A DNA stretch of 6,930 bases from Nitriliruptorales bacterium. GTDB taxonomy: Bacteria > Actinomycetota > Nitriliruptoria > Euzebyales > Egibacteraceae. Made by a program: the position numbers and the translations under genes. Location of the stretch: NCBI GenBank assembly GCA_007133145.1, contig SLNF01000172.1:1-6930 (forward strand). Direction: 5' to 3'. A model generated the notes under the pieces. The model did no database searches, was not told the DNA's origin, and saw only the letters and a list, made by a program, of their open reading frames with translations. Positions 1 to 4,536 of this stretch are shown piece by piece; the first letter of the stretch is position 1; the number at the start of each line of letters is the position of its first letter.

Positions 1-31
1 CCCGACGCAGCCGGCCCCCGGAGGGCGTCCG

Positions 32-1024
32 TCAGCGACGCCGCCGGGAGCTGCTCCCGCGCGAGCGGCTGCTCGACCCGCGGCTCCGGGACGAAGAGCC
101 CCGCGACCGCGACGCGCTGCCCGACCGGCTGCGGGTCGTGCCGCCCGTGGACCTCGTCCTCGTCGACGTCGTCGGGGTGCCGCCGTACGTGCCGCCGCGG
201 CGGCGGGCCATGCGCCCGCCCACCGCGCCGCCGAGCAGCCCTCCCATGAAGCCGCGGCCCATGCCGCCTCTCCGCCGCCGGTAGCCGCCATGGCCCCCGT
301 AGGCGCGGCGCCGTCGACGCCCTCCCCCGAGGATGCGCCCGAGCAGGGAGAGGACGACGACGAGCACGATGATCCCGATGATGATCGTGCCGAGCCCGAT
401 GCCGCCCAGCGGGCCGGGCAGGGACTCGGTGGCGTCGGCACCGCCGGTCTCCTGTCGCAACGAGGCGGTGAAGGCACGGACACCATCGACCGGGTCGTCG
501 TCGGGACCGAGGCTCCCGAGCGCGGCGTCGAGGGCGCGGTCGACCTCGGCGTCCGCGTGCTGTGCACTCGCCCCCCCGACCTCCTCGGGGGTGACGACGA
601 GGGCGACGCCGCCGCGCTCGTCGATGAGGTCGTCGGCGAGCGTCTCGGCGCCGCCGGCCGGCTCGGCGGCGAGGAAGGCGACCGCGAGGTCGATGCCGTC
701 GTCCCGGGCGTCGTCGAGGGCGGCGCGCAGGTCGCCCTCGTCGACGTCGTCGGCACCGGCCTCGACGACGTAGCCCTCGTCGAGCACCGTCGCGACGACG
801 TCCTGCCCCCACGCCGGGGACGCGAGGATGACGAGCGCCGCGAGGCCGAGCAGGGCTCCCGAAAGGGTCCGCGCCAGCGGCGCGGGGCCCGGTCGCCCCG
901 CGACCGTCGTGGCCGCCCTCGCTGCCCCTCCGGCCCGGGCCGAACCGGGCTGCGCCGGCAGGCTCGACGGCGTCGGGAGCCCATGCGGACGCACCTGCTG
1001 CCACCCGTCTGTCGTCACGGTCAT
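32..1024 (-). CDS. TPM-like membrane protein with basic RS/G-rich tail
   Basis: This 330-residue protein is predicted to sit in the membrane with an outward-facing domain. Residues 49-73 form a signal-peptide-like hydrophobic stretch with a possible A-W-G|Q cleavage site. Residues 75-195 are acidic and alternate helix and strand (LAVAFLA near 113-119, GVALVVTPEEV near 139-149), resembling TPM or Rv1476/DUF6676-type domains. Residues 209-229 are a transmembrane helix rich in Ile/Val. After it come RRRRR, a Gly zipper-like FMGGLLGGAVGG (259-270) and a Ser/Arg/Gly tail ending in RSRGSSS repeats and RRRR. TPM-type proteins commonly end in Gly/Ser-rich tails, but one this basic is unusual. The start is uncertain. 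ATG 1024 leaves a long 48-residue n-region and GGAGG only two bases before it; ATG 1108 and GTG 994 are alternatives. The frame reads open upstream to 1402, overlapping the divergent hydrolase gene, which I consider non-coding. The family assignment is tentative; the membrane topology is firmer. Confidence 0.72.
   Translation of the reverse strand: MTVTTDGWQQVRPHGLPTPSSLPAQPGSARAGGAARAATTVAGRPGPAPLARTLSGALLGLAALVILASPAWGQDVVATVLDEGYVVEAGADDVDEGDLRAALDDARDDGIDLAVAFLAAEPAGGAETLADDLIDERGGVALVVTPEEVGGASAQHADAEVDRALDAALGSLGPDDDPVDGVRAFTASLRQETGGADATESLPGPLGGIGLGTIIIGIIVLVVVLSLLGRILGGGRRRRRAYGGHGGYRRRRGGMGRGFMGGLLGGAVGGRMARRRGGTYGGTPTTSTRTRSTGGTTRSRSGSASRSRGSSSRSRGSSSRSRGSSSRRRR
47..109 (-). repeat. 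Three tandem RSRGSSS heptad codons in gene tail
   Basis: Residues 306-312, 313-319 and 320-326 of the TPM-like protein are three identical RSRGSSS heptads (21-bp period), followed by RRRR and the stop. The DNA copies are diverged at synonymous positions (TCG, AGC, TCC and TCT are all used for Ser), so the repeat is kept at the protein level rather than being a fresh duplication. Confidence 0.8.
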
Positions 1025-1210
1025 GCCCTCCGTGCCAGCGACCCGTCGCCTCCCGGCGGTGCGGTCTCGCCCCGCGCCCTCGGCGCCCTTGGGCGCACGG
1101 TACTCCATGGCGGGGACCCGCGCGCGGATTCCCGCATGGACGGCGCCGATCAGCTCGCTGGGGGGACGAGAGCGGGCAGGAGCCGGGCCCGCGGATGCCC
1201 GTCGCGGACG

Positions 1211-1224
1211 ACACGTGTGATCAT
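1211..1224 (+). promoter_or_regulatory. Candidate extended -10 overlapping ACACGTGT palindrome
   Basis: In the 256-bp divergent spacer between the TPM-like and MBL genes, the perfect palindrome ACACGTGT (1211-1218) abuts TGATCA (1218-1223). Together they give TGTGATCAT, which reads as an extended -10 (TG, one base, GATCAT, matching 4 of 6 of TATAAT). No -35 is recognisable 16-18 bases upstream. Transcription from here would leave a leader of about 50 bases before the MBL ATG. The palindrome could be an operator. This is pattern matching only. Nothing else distinctive was seen in the spacer. Confidence 0.25.
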
Positions 1225-1268
1225 GGCGGCGTCGGCAGGAGGCGGCGCTGGTGCCGCCCGGAGGATCG

Positions 1269-1274
1269 AGGAGG
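1269..1274 (+). promoter_or_regulatory. Shine-Dalgarno AGGAGG deciding the MBL start
   Basis: AGGAGG lies six bases before ATG 1281, a near-ideal ribosome binding site and by far the best in the window. It favours ATG 1281 over the in-frame GTG at 1251, which lacks a comparable site. Confidence 0.85.
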
Positions 1275-1280
1275 TCACCG

Positions 1281-1967
1281 ATGACCGACGACGTCGACCG
1301 CGCCCACGTCCGGCGCGGTGGTCCCGCCAACGTGCGCCTCGCCGAGGGTCCCGACGGACCGATCGAGATCCGCAAGCTCAGCGTCGGTCCCCTCGACAAC
1401 AACGCCTACGTCCTCACCGACGTCGCATCGGGCAAGGCGCTGCTCATCGACGCGGCGAACGAGGCCCCCCGGCTGCTGTCCGAGCTCGAGGGCCGCGAAC
1501 TGGTCGCGATCCTCACGACCCACGGCCACCAGGACCACTGGGAGGCGCTCCTCGACGTCGCCGACGCGACGGGCGCACCGACGCTGCTCCACCCCGACGA
1601 CGCCGACCGCCTGCCCCGGGAGGCCGATCGTCACGTCGCCGACCGTGAGCAACTGCGCGTCGGCGGCTTCGCCGTGCACCTCCTCCACACCCCGGGCCAC
1701 ACACCCGGCAGCATGTGCGTGCTCCTCGAGGCCCCGGCCGAGCGCGGAGGGATCGAGCGCTGGCTCTTCACCGGGGACACGCTCTTCCCCGGCGGCCCAG
1801 GGGCCACGTTCGGCGACGAGGAGGCCTTCGCACAGATCATGGCGACGCTGCGGGAGAGGATCTTCACGCTCGACGACGCCACCCAGGTGTGCCCCGGCCA
1901 CGGCGACGACACGACGCTCGGCAGCGAGCGCGACCACCTCGACGAGTGGGAGGCCCGGGGCTGGTAG
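1281..1967 (+). CDS. Glyoxalase II-like MBL-fold metallo-hydrolase
   Basis: This 228-residue cytoplasmic protein belongs to the metallo-beta-lactamase superfamily and most resembles glyoxalase II-type thioester hydrolases. All expected metal ligands are visible: HGHQDH at 81-86 (H81, H83, D85, H86), TPGHTPGS at 138-145 (H140), FTGDTLF at 163-169 (D166) and CPGHG at 204-208 (H207). The early segment GPLDNNAYVLTD (36-47) is the usual first strand pair of the family. The length is typical of compact prokaryotic MBL hydrolases that lack the long C-terminal substrate domain of true glyoxalase II, so the substrate cannot be assigned. Members of this group act on hydroxyacyl-glutathione or other thiol adducts, or on persulfides; in actinobacteria a mycothiol-linked substrate is conceivable. 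No signal peptide is present. The gene lies 107 bp before the YceI-like gene on the same strand, so co-transcription is possible. Confidence 0.93.
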   Translation: MTDDVDRAHVRRGGPANVRLAEGPDGPIEIRKLSVGPLDNNAYVLTDVASGKALLIDAANEAPRLLSELEGRELVAILTTHGHQDHWEALLDVADATGAPTLLHPDDADRLPREADRHVADREQLRVGGFAVHLLHTPGHTPGSMCVLLEAPAERGGIERWLFTGDTLFPGGPGATFGDEEAFAQIMATLRERIFTLDDATQVCPGHGDDTTLGSERDHLDEWEARGW

Positions 1968-2074
1968 CGGCCGACGACACCCCCGCCATGGCGACGGCCG
2001 ACCGCCTCGCCGGGTCACCCTCGACGCCGCCGTTGGCCGGCCGCGAACCCGGTCGCCCCCGCCGGCGCTGAGCC

Positions 2075-2755
2075 ATGCGCTCCCTGCTGCGCTTCCTCGC
2101 CGGGGTCGTGCTGCCCCTCGCGCTCATCGTCGTCGTTGCCCAACTCCTGCGTCCCGCAACGGTCGAGGAGCCGCCACCGCCGTCACTCGAGGTGGACGAG
2201 GCAACCGCCCCGCCCACCGAGGCGCCCACGGGCGGCACCTGGAGGGTCGTCGCCGAGGAGTCCTTCGTGGGGTACCGCATCGAGGAGCGGGACCCGACAC
2301 GGGGGGCACGGACGAATGAGGCGGTCGGCCGGACGAGCGCGGTCGACGGTGGGGTCACCGTCGTCGACGGCGTCGTCGAGGAGGCGACGGTCACCGCCCA
2401 CCTCACCGATCTCGAGAGCGCCGAGCCGCGCCGCGACCAGAGCATCCGTCGGCGGTACCTCGAGTCGTTCGAGCATCGAAGGGCACGCTTCGAGCTCATC
2501 AGTCCGGTCGCCCTCGACGCGCCGGGTGACGAGTTCGTCGTCGAGTCGCAGGTCGAGGGGCGCCTCGAGCTGCGCGGGCACACCAGCGACCTCACGGTCG
2601 ACGTCAAGGCGCGCTGGGACGAACGATCGGCCCGTGTGGTCGGTCGGGGTCGCGTCGTGCTCGAGGACTACGACATCACCCCGCCGCGGATCGCCGGCTT
2701 CCGCTTCGTCGCAGACGAGGGCGACGTCGAGTTCGACCTCACGCTCCGTCGGTAG
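2075..2755 (+). CDS. YceI-like domain protein with N-terminal membrane anchor
   Basis: This 226-residue protein has a hydrophobic N-terminal segment (residues 7-25, no lipobox Cys), so it is probably an uncleaved signal anchor or a signal peptide with an extracytoplasmic domain. A Pro/Glu/Thr-rich linker (28-52) follows. Residues 55-226 match the YceI pattern: TWRVVAEESFVGYRI near 55-69, RRRYLESFEHRRARFELISP near 125-144, the hallmark GRLELRGHTSDLTV (162-175) and a terminal hydrophobic FDLTLRR strand. YceI proteins are lipocalin-like beta barrels that bind isoprenoid or other long lipids. The ligand here is unknown. ATG 2075 is the earliest possible start because TGA 2069-2071 is in frame just upstream. 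No good Shine-Dalgarno precedes it, so translation may depend on the upstream hydrolase message. The gene converges with the HNH gene. Confidence 0.88.
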   Translation: MRSLLRFLAGVVLPLALIVVVAQLLRPATVEEPPPPSLEVDEATAPPTEAPTGGTWRVVAEESFVGYRIEERDPTRGARTNEAVGRTSAVDGGVTVVDGVVEEATVTAHLTDLESAEPRRDQSIRRRYLESFEHRRARFELISPVALDAPGDEFVVESQVEGRLELRGHTSDLTVDVKARWDERSARVVGRGRVVLEDYDITPPRIAGFRFVADEGDVEFDLTLRR

Positions 2756-2757
2756 CC

Positions 2758-2809
2758 TTGCCGCACCGCACGAGGGCACGGCGTTGCCGCACCGCACGGG
2801 CGCACGGGG
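2758..2809. repeat. Two 26-bp tandem repeat units in convergent spacer
   Basis: The units at 2758-2783 and 2784-2809 match at 23 of 26 positions. The first 15 bases, TTGCCGCACCGCACG, are identical in both copies, and the first unit starts three bases after the yceI-like stop codon. This is a short tandem duplication between two convergent genes. No coding role is seen. Confidence 0.85.
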
Positions 2810-2820
2810 TCGCGCGCCCA

Positions 2821-2836
2821 CCGGCAGGGTCGCCGG
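2821..2836. terminator. Possible weak hairpin between convergent genes
   Basis: CCGGC, a six-base loop (AGGGTC) and GCCGG form a 5-bp stem in the 87-bp spacer between the convergent YceI-like and HNH genes. There is no T-tract on either strand. High-GC actinobacteria often lack U-tails at terminators, so a bidirectional terminator is possible, but the stem is short. Confidence 0.2.
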
Positions 2837-2842
2837 GCCTCC

Positions 2843-4381
2843 TCAGAAGGGCATGCCCGGCTCGGCTACGTCGTGCTCACGAGCCGTCGCCAGGGGCAGA
2901 GGGGTGCCGTTCGGCACCGTCTTCCAGCGCCGGTCCCCCCGCTCGAAGGTGAAGCGTCCGCTCTCGGGGTGGAGGACGAGCTGCCAGCCGTGGCCCTCGA
3001 CGGTGCGGTGGTGGCGGCGGCAGAGCATCGCGAGCTCGTCGGGGTCCGATCCGCCACCGGCGTAGGCCGGCACGCGGTGGTGGTGGAGGTCGCTGTGGGC
3101 CGCTGGACTCGAGCAGCCGGGCATGCGGCAGCCCCGATCGCGCGCCGCGACCGCGTGCCGGGTCGCCGAGGCGATGCCCTTCGTCGTCGAGGTCGTCATC
3201 GCGAGCGGCCGGGCGCCGTCGGCGAGCACGACCCGGAGCGTCATGGGGTTGGCCGCGAGGTTGTCGAGCACCGCCGCGGTGACCCGCGGCAGGTCCCCAC
3301 GGAGGTGCAGCGCGAGCGTGCCGTCCGGCTGCGGGGTCGCCGCGTTGAGGTCGAGGTGGCAGGTGATCGCCGCTCGCGGAGTGCGCTCCCGCCCGCCCGC
3401 GAGCCACTGCCCGGCGATCTCCGCGAGCGCGTCGGCGTAGCTGCGGCTGCGGCTCGTCGGTGACCAGGCGCCCTCCTCGGCGTCCGGCGACCCGGGTCCG
3501 CCAGGGTCGGCCCCCGTCCCGGCCGTGGCGGTGGCGCCGGGGCCGTCACCCTCGGGGCCGGCGGCCCCCCTGGCGGCATCACCCTCCGGGGCCTCGGCGG
3601 CGTCGGCGGCCCTACCGTCCGGGACTTCAGCCTCGCCGGGTCCCTCGGCGGCGTCGGCGGCGCCACCGTCCGGGGCTTCGACGTCGTCGGCACCCTCGCC
3701 CGCCGGGTCCTCGGCGTCGCCCGTCGGCGGCCCCGCGGCGGCGTCGAGGGCGGCGAGGAACGGGGCGGCCTGGACGGGATCGAGCTCGCCGTAGACCCGC
3801 ACCCGCCCGTCGAGACCAGGCTGGACGGAGACGAAACCCGTCTCCCGACGCCGCTCGCTCGAGCGCTCCCGCTTGCGCTGGTCCCGTAGCTGGTCGACCG
3901 CCGCGTCGACGGCCCATGGGAGCTGATCGGGATCGTCGCTCGCACCGGGGTTGTCGAGCCAGGCGCGGATGCGTTCGTCGATCGCGGCCCGATCGGCCTT
4001 CGACAGCCGCTTCGTCGCGCCGACGATCTGACGGACCTGGCCCCACGAGATCCGGCCGTCGGCGAAGGCCGCCGCGGTCGTGGGCATCGAGGCGAGGGTG
4101 TCGGCCGCCGTCTGCAGCATCGACCGGTCGGCACCGGTCATGCCGGCGGCACAGGCGAGCAAGGTGTCGACGGGCAGCCCCTCCTCGCGCTCCACGAGGC
4201 CGGACCCAGCGAGGGAGGCGAGAAGCCCGACGGCGCGGGCGAGGTGCTCGTTGGCCTTGGCCACGACGGCGAGCAGCTCGGCGATCATGCCGGCGTGGGG
4301 CTCGGCGGGGTCGGCCGCGGAGGCGATGCGGTCGGGGCCAGGGGGACGGACAGGGCGTGGGGTAGAACTTGTGTTCGACAT
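2843..4381 (-). CDS. DUF222/13E12-family HNH endonuclease-like protein
   Basis: This 512-residue protein has the two-part layout of the actinobacterial DUF222 (13E12 repeat) family. A helical N-terminal region (about 31-215) contains the typical GRISWGQVRQIV (109-120) and DGRVRVYGELDPVQAAPFLAAL segments. The region resumes at SRSYADALAEIAGQWL (312-327) and leads into a C-terminal HNH zinc finger with C418, C423, H433/H434, C454 and H457/H458. The position normally Asn (five residues before the second Cys pair) is E449. Residues about 217-308 are an Ala/Gly/Asp/Glu/Pro low-complexity insertion in the loop that separates the two halves. HNH domains cut DNA with a metal ion; the cellular role of the DUF222 group is unknown, and many genomes carry several copies. 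ATG 4381 was chosen because the conserved region begins soon after it; ATG 4426 and ATG 4501 are less likely. The gene lies 155 bp downstream of uvrB on the same strand. Confidence 0.88.
   Translation of the reverse strand: MSNTSSTPRPVRPPGPDRIASAADPAEPHAGMIAELLAVVAKANEHLARAVGLLASLAGSGLVEREEGLPVDTLLACAAGMTGADRSMLQTAADTLASMPTTAAAFADGRISWGQVRQIVGATKRLSKADRAAIDERIRAWLDNPGASDDPDQLPWAVDAAVDQLRDQRKRERSSERRRETGFVSVQPGLDGRVRVYGELDPVQAAPFLAALDAAAGPPTGDAEDPAGEGADDVEAPDGGAADAAEGPGEAEVPDGRAADAAEAPEGDAARGAAGPEGDGPGATATAGTGADPGGPGSPDAEEGAWSPTSRSRSYADALAEIAGQWLAGGRERTPRAAITCHLDLNAATPQPDGTLALHLRGDLPRVTAAVLDNLAANPMTLRVVLADGARPLAMTTSTTKGIASATRHAVAARDRGCRMPGCSSPAAHSDLHHHRVPAYAGGGSDPDELAMLCRRHHRTVEGHGWQLVLHPESGRFTFERGDRRWKTVPNGTPLPLATAREHDVAEPGMPF
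3593..3679 (-). repeat. 51-bp (17-residue) intragenic repeats in HNH linker
   Basis: Two 36-base blocks, 3593-3628 and 3644-3679, match at 33 of 36 positions with a 51-bp period. They encode paired segments of the form E-(A/V)-P-D-G-(G/R)-AADAAE at residues 235-246 and 252-263 of the HNH protein. A more degenerate partial copy lies on the lower-coordinate side (about 3566-3592). Because the period is a multiple of three, unit gain or loss keeps the reading frame. Confidence 0.8.
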
Positions 4382-4384
4382 AAA

Positions 4385-4395
4385 GGCATCATGCC
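4385..4395 (-). promoter_or_regulatory. Palindrome and possible -10 just before HNH start
   Basis: GGCAT-C-ATGCC is a perfect 5+1+5 inverted repeat three bases upstream of the HNH ATG. On the minus strand it contains CATGAT (4388-4393), which keeps the A at position 2 and T at position 6 of the TANNNT -10. It ends six bases before the ATG, the same geometry as at uvrB. No Shine-Dalgarno is present before this ATG, so a leaderless start with an overlapping operator is conceivable. The -10 match is poor at its first base and no -35 was found. Confidence 0.22.
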
Positions 4396-4473
4396 ACGGG
4401 GGTGCGACACAGGGACGGGAATCCATCGAGAGGATGTGGAGGAATCTCGAAGAGGTCCTGGATGGCCGAGCCC

Positions 4474-4520
4474 CGCTACCGGAGAGGGCCGGGCCGCGCA
4501 ACCGGAGAGGGCCGGGCCGC
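4474..4520. repeat. Tandem 23-bp-period GC-rich repeats after uvrB
   Basis: ACCGGAGAGGGCCGGGCCGC occurs at 4478-4497 and again, identically, at 4501-4520. Extending left to CGC(T/A) gives 24-base copies with one mismatch. Each unit can fold as CCGG-AGAGGG-CCGG. Next to it, CGCC-AACC-GGCG (4522-4533) is a further small stem abutting the uvrB stop codon. The cluster may end uvrB transcription, but no T-tract exists. The rest of the 155-bp uvrB-HNH spacer shows nothing distinctive apart from the palindrome at its HNH end. Confidence 0.85.
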
Positions 4521-4536
4521 TCGCCAACCGGCGGGC

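Noticed and set aside
1025..1402. N-terminal extension of the TPM-like protein up to 1402
   Set aside because: It would overlap the start of the divergent MBL gene, has Arg/Pro/Ser-rich content without similarity, and would put the signal peptide some 175 residues into the protein.
290..1648. Long plus-strand open frame (452 codons) opposite the TPM-like gene, and others such as 333-773 and 828-1220
   Set aside because: Their products are low-complexity Arg/Pro/Gly/Ser strings with no domain pattern. The minus-strand gene has a signal peptide, helix and domain, and the plus frame runs into the clearly coding MBL gene. Long antisense frames are expected at this GC content.
1988..2071. A 27-codon open frame from ATG 1988 between the MBL and YceI-like genes
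   Set aside because: No ribosome binding site and Arg/Pro-rich composition; it is only the end of a longer shadow frame. Its stop simply bounds the yceI-like start.
2756..4536. A CRISPR array, group II intron or insertion sequence around the HNH protein
   Set aside because: The flanking repeats are only two adjacent copies each without spacers. There is no reverse transcriptase, transposase or terminal inverted repeat, and the HNH domain sits in a DUF222 protein rather than Cas9 or an intron protein.
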